In this document: one piece after another, positions 34,064-44,001 of the stretch
Layout of the letters: every line of letters begins with the position of its first letter
Position numbering within the stretch: position 1 is the first letter of the stretch
DNA from: Tethya wilhelma
Lineage: Eukaryota; Porifera; Demospongiae; Tethyida; Tethyidae
Length of the DNA stretch: 64,000 bases
Assembly (NCBI GenBank): GCA_964030475.1
Contig: CAXIPT010000001.1
Coordinates: 20,154,133 to 20,218,132 of the forward strand
Direction: 5' to 3'
The notes under the pieces: generated by a model
What the model saw: the letters and a program-made list of their open reading frames with translations, nothing else
What the model was told of the DNA's origin: nothing
Databases searched by the model: none
Translations under genes and position numbers: made by a program

Positions 34064-35234
34064 TCTGACTTTTGCACTGACTCCACTGACAAAGCTTTAA
34101 CTCGGATTGCAATCAAATCACAATATTTATATATACATAAAGCGTAGTTGTGATGGCATTGTGGTTTATGAATATCATTATATATGTAGCCATTCCGCAT
34201 TGTTCCGCATATTTTGCATGGTATATTGTAATCTACCGTGCATTATTGTATACTCCTCTTGAATGTGAACTTTTCTGTATTTTTCAACTCTTGTTTTTTC
34301 ATGATGCCTTTTATGGATCCGAAATAACAGGTGCCAGGTGTCTCAAAATTAAAAGTAAACTCACTCTCTATTATTATGTGAGCGCAGTGCATATATTAAT
34401 GGTGTAGATGTCCACATATACAAATGCTGACCTCTATAGCTCACATGCATGTAAATTCATAATGCATTGCTGATCGACCTCACATAATTACAGTGGAACA
34501 CTCCAACCACGGGTGCTTTTTCAGTTAAAAAAGCCTATATATAAATTGATTGCTAATCTTCTTTATAGAGAACTACCTACTGCAATGATGTATTACAACA
34601 CTTAAGTTGAAAGAAAATGAAAAATAATTACATTGGGTGTGTTAACCCTTGGAAAAATGCACCAAGGACTTTGAATGTCGTTAAAATTGTTATTTTATGA
34701 ATTTACGTACTAAAATTATGCTTTTGTCTGAGAATAATGCAAGAATAATAGGCTGGCTGAAAAGAATAATGGGCTCAAAGTTTGGGAATAAAAGAATAGA
34801 ATAATAGGCAAACTTTTGAGAATAATTTGCCAAAGCCTAGACTGTAGTCTTAGTGCCCAGGAATTTATCCAATAGGAATAGGAGAAGTCATCCAAAGGAT
34901 AATAGAATGCTATATACATAGTTACATTGCATGGTGACATGCTAGCTATGATACACAACACAATTATAATGGTATACAATTTTATTAGGGGTTATCTAGG
35001 TTACCTATGGCTGTGTATAGTGGTGCATCTGGTACTGTGGTTATCCAAGGTTATAAGCATTGACTCTGTAGACACACAATATATACATAATATTAATTTT
35101 ATCGTATAGGTTTAATACTTAGGTTACCTATGCATGGTTATGTGTGGTGTGTAGTTATCCAAAGTGCACTCTGATCCCATGATTCAGTGAACACACAAAG
35201 TTAAGCACTGACTCTGTGAACACACAATACATAC
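34064..35234. other. Spacer upstream of the type II membrane gene
   Basis: No gene. It contains agaataatagg-type motifs (34,730-34,830) related to the interior of the 21,731 MITE, and two related segments around 34,985-35,060 and 35,115-35,170 (ggttacctatg..., gttatccaa). Confidence 0.5.
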
Positions 35235-35326
35235 TAGTCTCGCGTAGCCAGACCCCTTTCGCTCCGCCTATATGGCTCCGCGGAGCCATATAGGCGGAGC
35301 GAAAGGGGTCTGGCTACGCGAGACTA
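35235..35326. repeat. 92-bp perfect palindrome
   Basis: 46 bases (from tagtctcgcgtagccagacc to tatggctccg) are followed directly by their exact reverse complement with no spacer. A shorter relative with similar termini (tagtctcgctagtcagaccc ... gactagtgagacta) is at 62,854-62,907. Confidence 0.9.
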
Positions 35327-35567
35327 AATACATACCTAATCTTTATCATACAGATTACAGTACCTCATTAGCATTCAGTGTGGGCGTTTCTATATATAGT
35401 CTAGGGTTAGTGGGGTTATGGGGACAAGACTAATATTAATAACTGCTATTGCGCATGCTCAGAACTGTGGAGACGACATTCTAAAAGGCGCACACCAGTA
35501 AACTAATCCACCTTGTTTAGAAATATTTGGCTGCAGTGTACAGTATAAACGATACTATGCAATCTTA

Positions 35568-35910
35568 ATGGCTCACATTGGAGAGAAGGTAAAGAATAGA
35601 TCATATATTTGTGTCTTTTTTACACATTGATAAAGAAATCCGGGTGCTCTTCGCGTTATATTTGAATCAAAGTAAGGGTCTCCTTTCCTCCCACTATTTC
35701 TCCAGCGACCCCCTGAAAGAGAACTCGGTCCTGAAGATGCTGAAAAAGGAGATAGGGAGAGGCATTCTTCCAGCTCGACAGAAGGATCGCTCCTGTCAGC
35801 TCCCAAGCGTCCAGCCCCTTCCTCGGCCATTGTTTTTCGACCTTCCCCACTACAAAAAGCCACCCAAGGGTTTGTACTCAAGAAATCGACACTCAAAGCA
35901 CCTTCTTTAT
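35568..35910 (+). pseudogene. Duplicated RANBP3 exons 1 and 2 (inverted copy)
   Basis: 35568-35588 encodes M-A-H-I-G-E-K followed by a GTAAAG donor. 35706-35910 is a 205-nt copy of RANBP3 exon 2 with intact AG and GTGAGT borders, starting R-P-P-E-R-E-L-G. The flanks also match: upstream ggcgcacaccagtaaact..., downstream as far as the CA repeat. The copied segment (about 35,480-36,320) corresponds in reverse to about 54,480-55,260. No other RANBP3 exon is present, so it cannot make the protein. Confidence 0.85.
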
Positions 35911-36229
35911 GTGAGTGGACTGACTAGTTCTCAATGATAGTATCTCTGTGACTGTTAGTCTAGAAAAATAGTTATTTGGGCCATAGTAGTTTTATGGCTC
36001 TGAATATAATATTACATGTCAGTGTGTATGTATACATGTGTGTGACTAGGCAAATTATGACCTAATAAAAATATGCCTATCTGGAAGGAATGTTCAGCCT
36101 TTAGTGGAGTGGTTTGGTTTAGTTTTCAAGTGTATGTTTGTGTGTGTGTCCTTCTCCTTGTCTGTGTGTCAAGCAAGACTGTTAACAACTGTTACATGAT
36201 TGTTTGAAAGTCTGTTTATTTTCATGTAT

Positions 36230-36318
<89 letters not shown>

Positions 36319-36429
36319 NNNNNNNNNNNNNNNNNNNNNNNNNNNNNNNNNNNNNNNNNNNNNATGGATGGTTCAAACAATGATCTCTACTTGAATAGCT
36401 AACGAGTACTATGATCACAAATCTTATCA
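35911..36429. other. Duplicated RANBP3 intron, CA microsatellite and N gap
   Basis: To about 36,230 this is the copy of RANBP3 intron 2. A CA run at 36,231-36,318 is followed by a 45-base N gap at 36,319-36,363, then by R700-like sequence. Confidence 0.8.
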
Positions 36430-37205
36430 CTTCGCTAAAAAGTGGAATAAAATATAGCAGGCAGAGTTAGATTACAGGCCAAAACTTGGGCACAAAAAAT
36501 GAAGTAGTCATGTGCCGAAATTGAGACCATTCCTTGTTCCAATACTTTTTACAGCACTGCCCATTCCTACACTGCTTATTTTTTTGAAATTTTTACTACT
36601 TGTTCATTCACTTTTTTCAACACTAAAGTGAGGAGACTCTCAGAGACTGGAGTCTCTACAAAAATACTTGAGTAGTAGTATGTGGCTAATGCGCATGCGC
36701 ATTAAATGCCACGTGGATGAGACAACTTGACGACCTTTGAACTCTACTAGAAAAATGGCTACACATGAAGTACACAAATTTATACTGAAGTTACAAAGCT
36801 TTCTAGCTCTTGTTTTAACACATTTAGGCAGTAAACGAGGGTAAAAGACCCTAGTTCGGATGAAAAGAAGTTACTTTGTGTTGTCAAAGCTAGCTCAAAT
36901 TCTTCTGTTTGTCTGGAAACAGCGTTCAAGTAAGTCAGTAAGTAAGGAAGGAAGTAAGTAAGTAAGTAAGTAAGTGAGAACAAAATTGCGTGGGTGTAAC
37001 TTTTGACTAGCGCTCTCTACGAGTGCTTTGGAAAGTTTCTGTAAGCTTTAGGCCCTACATACTGTTGGTAATCAGCCTAAAAGAGCTTCTGAGCAAGTGT
37101 GAAGGCTTAACTTTGTCTTGCTAGATTTTTATGGTGATACTGAAACATTTTGTATTGTGTCTATGGGGCAGTCGGCCCATTCCTACTATACGTACTACCG
37201 TACAT
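36430..37205 (-). mobile_element. Interspersed repeat R700, copy 6 (reverse)
   Basis: Inverse copy with the full set of landmarks, including cacatgac, the cactgcccattcctac terminus near 36,570 and ggcccattcctactatacg near 37,185. Its outer flank (tacgtactaccgtac) matches that of copy 1. Confidence 0.6.
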
Positions 37206-37642
37206 ATGATAATTCTTTTCAGTACAGTACTAGATCCCATGCAGTTATAGAATATAATTATGTATATATAGCCTGCAGGAAATATATAGGGATTACAGTT
37301 ATTTTCTGATGATGATTACCTATAGTCCATGCATCAGTACATATATAAAGATGTAAGCAGAAGTCAAATGCATGCAGCTGCATGAATGCATTGATGCAGT
37401 ATGCATGTATGGGCAATATCTACTGGAAGTCTCAAAGTATTTCGATATAGTAAACTGGATATGTGACTATATATGCAAAGAAATAATTATTATCATAATC
37501 TATGTTTTTCAGATAGGTGCATGACTGCAGGAATGTAATGCAAATCGGTTAATGTGTCATTCATGGAACACTTTCACTTAATTGATCAATTGATCCAAAA
37601 CACCAAAACCATGATCACTATAACATTACAGTGAGTGACAGA

Positions 37643-38050
37643 TAGGCTATATAGGGGGAATATGCTGGCACTAACATGAACTGGAATAATAGCCATACCC
37701 TGGAAACAGACATAATTTGAGAATAATAGGTTAATTTTCAGCACTACTTGACCCTGACCCTACCAAATCACATGCTAGACCAAAATTTGCTTTAGGATTT
37801 CTAAACTAGCTCAGTGAACTGAAGCATGAGGAACTCTATTGAAACCTAACTGCTAAGTTCTGAAGTTGGTAATGAGTTGTTTGAATGCTTGAACACTTTG
37901 ACATATGAAACTGCATGCATAAAAATTAATATCATGAGTATTTTTTGAGAATAATAGGTCGAAACATAAAGCATAATAGGTGAGCTCAGATGGAAGTGCG
38001 CAGAATAGAATAATATTGGTAAAATTCAAAAGCATAATCCCCTAAGCCTA
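37643..38050. mobile_element. Second copy of the taggcttagggg MITE
   Basis: Same inverted ends and interior as 21,731-22,137, with a small insertion near the left end. Confidence 0.7.
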
Positions 38051-38164
38051 TAGTGATAGATTGGACACATTGTAAAGGAGCCAAGGAGCTGAATGCTTTA
38101 GATGGTCATGCAACAGTCTGCAGCAACACTCATTTTATACCAGGAAAATCCTATAGAATAAGGT

Positions 38165-38767
38165 ATCCTTTTCAGTACTCTAGTAACAAAATAAAGGTGG
38201 CCTGAAGGGAACTCTAGATCTGTAGGGATCGTCCAGGGTTATCAGGAAATGTAGATATACATGACATTACTTTCAGAGACCATTTCCTCTATACACGCAG
38301 TCACCATTAATATTTCCTCTACATGCAGTGGCACTGCATGGCCATTAATATTTCCTCTAAATGCAGTGACCATTTCCTCTACAATTTCTTTAGCGTGCAT
38401 TGATGGAACCATGCAAGCAGAGGCCAAGGAGGTGAATGAATTAATGGGCAACATCCTTTTTCACAATGGAAGAACATAAGGTCTCTTTCCCAGTGTTGCC
38501 TGCACATGTGGCTAGCTATTGGAGTAAACTATACTCTAATTATGGACCTCTATACATAATATTGTATAACATTTGCACCTAATATTACATAAAGCTCATA
38601 ATATATTGTGTTATGTTAGGTAATCATCAATAATACATAATATAATGTTATACTTGAACAAATGTGGCTATAAAAGCAGGTGAAATTAAGCTACAAGACA
38701 TAAAGTTTCATTCGGCAAGAATCAAATATCTCTCAACTTAAGGATCAATCAACAATATTCAACAAAA
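38165..38767 (+). promoter_or_regulatory. Shared promoter cassette upstream of C4
   Basis: accatttcctc repeats (38,278-38,382), the conserved short frame ending in a stop at about 38,479, the TATA box tataaaa at 38,669-38,675 and the shared 5' UTR including aaagtttcattcggcaagaa. Confidence 0.7.
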
Positions 38768-39391
38768 ATGAAGATATTTGTTTTGTCTTTGCTGCTAGCA
38801 TTTGTGTGCTACGCAAACAGCTCACCCTGGTCATCTCTTATGCAAGAAATGGAGGATGAGACAATGGCTAATCAACAGGTAGCTATATACTTAGTCTAAT
38901 AGAATGTACATCTAAATCAAACAATTATCAATTGCATAACTTATTACGATGATCATAATAATCACTAAAAATCTTAGGTGCAGTCTCAGGTGTGTCTTCC
39001 ACCAACCCCCACAATGGAGGAGCAAATGGCTCAATCGATATGCCAAGCAGCAGCGACTTCTAAGAATGCAGGATTTGGAGTTGTCTATGCTGTTGGTCGA
39101 GGCTGTGGCAGTGGAGTAGGTGGACCAACTGCAAGGCATTCTTGTGATCAAATCTGCACTGCTCACAATCTGCCCAAAAATCAACCTCACCTCACCAATG
39201 ATTACAAATGTATTGCAGCCTACAATGTGGCCCGAAATCGGCCTGCCACAAACCCAGCTGGAGATGTGGGAACCGCCACACTTGGCCTTATATCTGCTGA
39301 AACCAGCTGTAACTATCTACCAACTGGTTGTGGACCAAATTTCTGTTGCTGCTTCTTGCCTTTCAACCATGTAGAACCACTTGGTAAATGA
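38768..39391 (+). CDS. Secreted Cys-rich protein C4
   Basis: Exons 38768-38878 and 38978-39391, phase 0, 174 codons plus stop. The signal peptide equals C2 and C3. The mature chain starts with S-P-W-S-S-L-M-Q-E-M-E-D-E and then the Cys-rich domain with C-C-C near the end. It is an intact full-length counterpart of the truncated C3 and very close to C2. It ends in P-L-G-K like all members. Confidence 0.8.
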
Positions 39392-39857
39392 AAACTCATA
39401 AAAAAGAACAAGACTGATTATAAGTAGTTAGTAGAATTTAATGACTTTTAATTATCAATGCATGAGGAGATTTGTATATATGTACTATATTATACAGACT
39501 ATATAATGTAATATTATTATACACAATTGTAACATAACAGTCATAATTTATTGATTGAGGACACAATGTCATGGCCATGCATGTATTATTCATGGTACAA
39601 TACACTGATATCATGTATTCTGTACTAATAATCAATTAGAAAACATATAGCTTAGTGAATACATAAACACAAAACTAGCAAAACATAATTAAGTAGCGCA
39701 TTGGTTGGAAACAACTATAGACTCGCCCCCACGCTGCCCCCCCACCTACTGTGTAACAATGATATGAGACTTCACAGATGGAACCAAACAAAGAGCTGAA
39801 TGCTACATCCTTGTGCAACGTTATTTTTATATACCAGGAGAATTCTACAGAACAATT
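39392..39857. other. Spacer after C4
   Basis: No gene. It is paralogous to the spacer after C1 (about 19,020-19,660) and interrupted by the element at 39,858. Confidence 0.55.
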
Positions 39858-40083
39858 GAAGGGCTGAGAACCAGAGTGGCCTAACCCACTAACCCCTGAG
39901 TTGACCCCCCTAAACTCCGAAATATGCTTAAAGTTGTGTTTCAGAGCTGGAGAATTTTCAGTAATTTTGAATTTTGAGCATTTTGGTAGAAGGGGGTCTA
40001 TGATTTTTATTAATTTTTTGGGCTTTTCAAGCAATTTCCCACATTTAATTGTTGGATAGGCCACTCTGGTTCTCGGCCCTTCA
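39858..40083. mobile_element. 226-bp MITE with AATT target duplication
   Basis: Starts gaagggctgagaaccagagt and ends with its inverse (actctggttctcggcccttc). AATT flanks both sides. The paralogous spacer at about 19,645-19,665 lacks it. Confidence 0.8.
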
Positions 40084-40740
40084 ATTATTAAGGTCTTCTA
40101 TTCAGTACTATATAGTACCAAGATAAAGATGGCCTGTAGGGATCTGGTATAGGAAATGTATACATGTAGTCACATTCAGTGACCATTTCCTCTACAAGCA
40201 GTAACCATTTCCTCTGCATGCAGTGACCATTTTTCTCAACAATTTCTGATATGCACACAGTAGGAACCATGCAAGCAGGGGCCAAGGAGCTGAATGAATT
40301 AATGCATGGGCAACATCCTTTTTCACATTGGAAGTAGATAAGGTCTCTTTCCCAGTGCTGCCTGCACATGTGGCTAGCTATTGGAGTAAACTACTCTAAT
40401 TATTGTAGACCTCTCTCTATACATCCCGCAAAATTTTCAGGATCGCATTGCAATATATGGGTGGGGCTGCTCGATCCTCGAAAATTAAATTGCGAAAAGT
40501 TTGGCAATCGCCTTTCCGTGAAAATTTTATTTCCTCGAGGTATAACATTTGCATACGTAATATTATATAAAGCTTATTATTGTATCAGCTAGTTTGTTAG
40601 GTAATCATCAATGATACATAATGTGGCTATAAAAGTAGGTGAAATTTAGCTACCAGACATAAAGTTTCATATGCATGGCAAGAATCAAATATCTCTTAAC
40701 TTATATTTAAGGATCAATCGACATTACTTGTGTATAGTAC
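40084..40740 (+). promoter_or_regulatory. Orphan promoter cassette without a gene
   Basis: accatttcctc-type repeats (40,180-40,245), the region of the conserved short frame (40,268 onward, with an extra gcat), the TATA box tataaaa at 40,628-40,634 and the UTR aaagtttcat...ggcaagaatcaaat. Where C exon 1 should begin, at about 40,730, the sequence switches to the B1 3' spacer type. Confidence 0.65.
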
Positions 40741-40979
40741 ATAACAATAATATTATAATAATTATTATGTATTATACAACATTAGCTTTTTAAAAAGAAG
40801 CTACTTAATATGAGATACGCAATTTTATCAATCAAACTGCCAAAATGATTATTGTTTGCTTTTATGTAAATTATATCATTATACCAAGATTTGATGTTGT
40901 TGGTACATGTGTGAGGCTTTACAACCATGATGTAATGAATCTATAGAGTGTACAAAGTCATGTTTTGATATCTCCTATA

Positions 40980-41814
40980 CAGTGGAACCTCTCATAACGG
41001 CCCCTCCCACAAGCGGCCAACCTCCGCGTAACGACCGCAGGCTGTGGCACCGATTGAAAATGCCATACATCTAGTACTTAAGCAACCTCCCATGAGCGGC
41101 CGCTTCTTGATTCCGACCAGCGGCCAAACTGCATGCTCCCAACAGATCGATTCTTTGCAAAACCTTCTCTCAAAACGGCCAAGCAGGAAACCACGCCTAC
41201 TTAAATTTTCTATCTTATCGTATAAATAGAAAAGTAAAATTGAACTTTTGCACTCTTGTGCTGTCATAGAATATCCACTATGGTGCTGTATAAAGATCAC
41301 AGTTTAGGCTACTAGTTGCTGCAACTTGTCTACTTAGGCTTTATGGCTGTCGAGAGAGTACATCCAAGGTATTTCCAGTGTACTACCACCTCTTCTGCTC
41401 ACCTTTGGACCACTGAACCACCCTGAACTTGAAGTTTCAAGTCACAGTTTATTAATACTCAAACCATGACATGACCCTTTATTAAAAGGAGCTATTAAAG
41501 CACATCAATGAGTTATTAAGTTAGGAAAGGGTATATACCCCAGAATAACTTCTTTCCAAAAAATTAAGCAGCTATTGCCTATAGCGTATATGTCATGGCT
41601 CAGCAATTCAGTACAGTGATGCTTTCCAAGTACTCAAATTACTCTGGATCATTTTCTTAGTCAAACCTTGTTCTTGTGATGCACATGTATTCTATATAAT
41701 CAACTTTGACACAATTCCTGTATGTATAACGACAAACCTCCCACCAAAGGCCAACCTCCGAATAAAGGCCAAAAGCCTCGCTCCCAAAGTGGCCTTTATT
41801 CAGAGGTTCAACTG
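40980..41814. mobile_element. 835-bp element with TA duplication (Tc1/mariner/pogo-type, non-autonomous)
   Basis: Starts cagtggaacctct and ends agaggttcaactg, with TA on each side. The paralogous spacer at about 13,630-13,640 shows the precise empty site (cctaTAcacaac). The interior has ggcc-rich subterminal repeats (acggcc, aaaggcc) at both ends and no transposase frame. Confidence 0.85.
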
Positions 41815-42301
41815 TACACAACAACAGAGGCTATATAAGCTTATACGTATATGATCCTTCCTCGCATGTTCAAGAATAAAAATATAGGATATACTTCCGT
41901 ATCATAAACTTGTACCAGCCCTGAGCACACCCACATGAAAGAAACAAACACAATGGGCCTAATTGTCTGAAAACAAAACTATCAGCTGTATATAAAAGAA
42001 TAAGTGCTAAGGTTTCGGCTTCATTAACCTTGTCTTCTTTACAATCTTCCAGGTTAATTAGAATGCATCGCCATATGAAAGGATTTAACAAGAGAGGAAA
42101 TTAAACAAGACAAGGAACCCAATACTCAAGTATAATTATAGCTATTTATTCAAGGTTGGAGATTTTTGCGTGGGCAGGGATAAAAAAAAAAAGATATTCA
42201 TAGGCTCATAGAAACTCTTGATACTATCTCAAAGCCGAAAGGATTTGGTCTCAAATGGCTGATTATTGCTCAAAGGTCAACTTTATAAAAAATAATATGA
42301 C
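41815..42301. other. Spacer leading to C5
   Basis: To about 42,150 this continues the B1-type 3' spacer. About 42,200-42,275 matches 11,160-11,270. No gene. Confidence 0.6.
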
Positions 42302-42308
42302 TATAAAA
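42302..42308 (+). promoter_or_regulatory. TATA box of C5
   Basis: tataaaa followed by gcaggtgaaattaagctacc and the shared 5' UTR. The upstream fccatttcctc-type part of the cassette is absent here, so only the core promoter and UTR are shared. Confidence 0.6.
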
Positions 42309-42405
42309 GCAGGTGAAATTAAGCTACCATGGCAGACATTAAGTTTCATTCGGCAAGAATCAAATACCTCTCAACTTAAGGATCAATCGACAATATTCAA
42401 CAAAA

Positions 42406-43020
42406 ATGAAGATATTTGTTTTGTCTTTGCTGCTAGCATTTGTGTGCTATGCAAACAGCTCACCCTGGTCATCTCTTATGCAGGAAATGGAGGATGAGAC
42501 AATGGCTAATCAACAGGTAGCTATATACTAACAGAATGTACATCTAATTCAAACAATTATCAATCGCATAACTTATTACGATCATAATAATCACTAAAAA
42601 TCTTAGGTGCAGTCTCAGGTGTGTCTCCCACCGACCCCCACAATGGAGGAGCAAATGGCTCAATCAATATGCCAAGCAACGGCGACTTCTAAGAAGGCAG
42701 GATTTGGAATTGTCTATGCTGTTGGTCGAGGCTGTGGCAGTGGAGTAGGTGGACCAACTGCTCAACACTCTTGTGCTCAAATCTGCACTGCTCACAATCT
42801 GCCCAAAAATCAGCCTTATGTCACCAACGACTACAGATGTATTGCAGCCTTCCAAGTGTACCGACATCGGCCTGCCACTAACCTAGCTGGAGATGTGGGA
42901 ACCGCTACACTTGGCCTTGCATCGGCTGAAACCAGCTGTAACTATCTACCAACTGGTTGTGGACCAAATTTCTGTTGCTGCTTCTTGCCTTTTGACCACC
43001 AAGAACCACTTGGTAAATGA
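42406..43020 (+). CDS. Secreted Cys-rich protein C5
   Basis: Exons 42406-42516 and 42607-43020, phase 0, 174 codons plus stop. All conserved cysteines are present. The C-terminal half (F-Q-V-Y-R-H-R-P, A-S-A-E-T-S-C) resembles C1, whereas the N-terminal part (V-C-L-P-P-T-P-T-M) resembles C2-C4. This mosaic suggests recombination or gene conversion. Confidence 0.8.
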
Positions 43021-43834
43021 AAATCATCAAAATTAACCATAAAGGAAAAGACTGACTATATATAGTTAGTAGAGAACTGATCAGTGAGGAGATTTATAGG
43101 CTTTAGATTAATAATGTATAAATTATGTTAATTGTTTTTGAATTTATAATACAATATTGTAATGTGACAGTCATAATTTTGATTGAGGACAAAATGTGAC
43201 AGTCATGGACTCATTCATGGCCTTACCTGTATGGGTATGCATGAATCGTATAATATGATACACAGGTTTTACGTATGTTAATAATAAATTATTATCGTAT
43301 ACGTAACTCTAAAATCCTTACTTTTTGAAGCATGCATGCATGTATAGCAACTTATTGTTCAGTGTTCACGAATCTAATTCAAAATTGATCACGAGTGCAA
43401 ATAAATGAATTCATTACTGTGGAGGTTAAGAAAACAGGTCACAGTTTAACAAGATTCATTAGCTAGTTTACTACAAACTGTTACTGAAGGTGTTTCTATT
43501 TCACATCTGCTATGTCATACATGTTTACCAGGCCAATTAACACACACATCTGTAGTAAATATAGGCTGCATGGGTTCAATGTACATGTGAAAATTACTAA
43601 TAGAAACAACCCATTTTCATTCACATTATAATTATCGTGTCATCGACTTCACATTTACCTCATACTGAATATGTTTACCAGGTCAAGGGTTATCTTAGTG
43701 TCACATCAGAATGAGTACTTTCAAAGCATGGGTTCAGTGCAATGTAATGAAAGCAAAATCTACTTCACATGATATGTGGAAAATGCTAATGTACAGGTAG
43801 AGTCAATGGTCAAAAAAATTTCTGAGGGAGAGGG
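43021..43834. other. Spacer between C5 and B4
   Basis: No gene found. Two loosely similar segments contain catgtttaccaggccaat and tatgtttaccaggtcaag. Confidence 0.5.
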
Positions 43835-43841
43835 TATAAAA
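43835..43841 (+). promoter_or_regulatory. TATA box of B4
   Basis: tataaaa in gagggtataaaagtc, about 160 bases before the start codon. The B4 5' UTR end (agatctaccacttga...) resembles that of B3, but the far-upstream cassette does not. Confidence 0.55.
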
Positions 43842-44001
43842 GTCATGCAAAAAAATATTCAGACTATATATAATTTGCATCTTGCTTCAACTTTCATCAA
43901 TCTCAGCGACTATAAGACCATTCTAACTTTTGGACAGTTAAGATCTACCACTTGATTTACTTCAAACTACATTATAGCTGTTATTCATACAAGTGGCCAT
44001 C

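Larger units (their letters stand above)
37206..39166 (+). repeat. Paralogous or allelic block of 21,275-23,239
   Basis: The spacer, the taggcttagggg MITE, the promoter cassette, exon 1 and the start of exon 2 of C4 match those of C3 in order, with few substitutions and small indels, right up to the N that ends C3. Confidence 0.8.

Noticed and set aside
35573..35896. Open frame on minus strand opposite the RANBP3 exon copy
   Set aside because: It is the antisense shadow of exon 2; a parallel frame opposite the true exon at 54,852-55,178 has the same origin.
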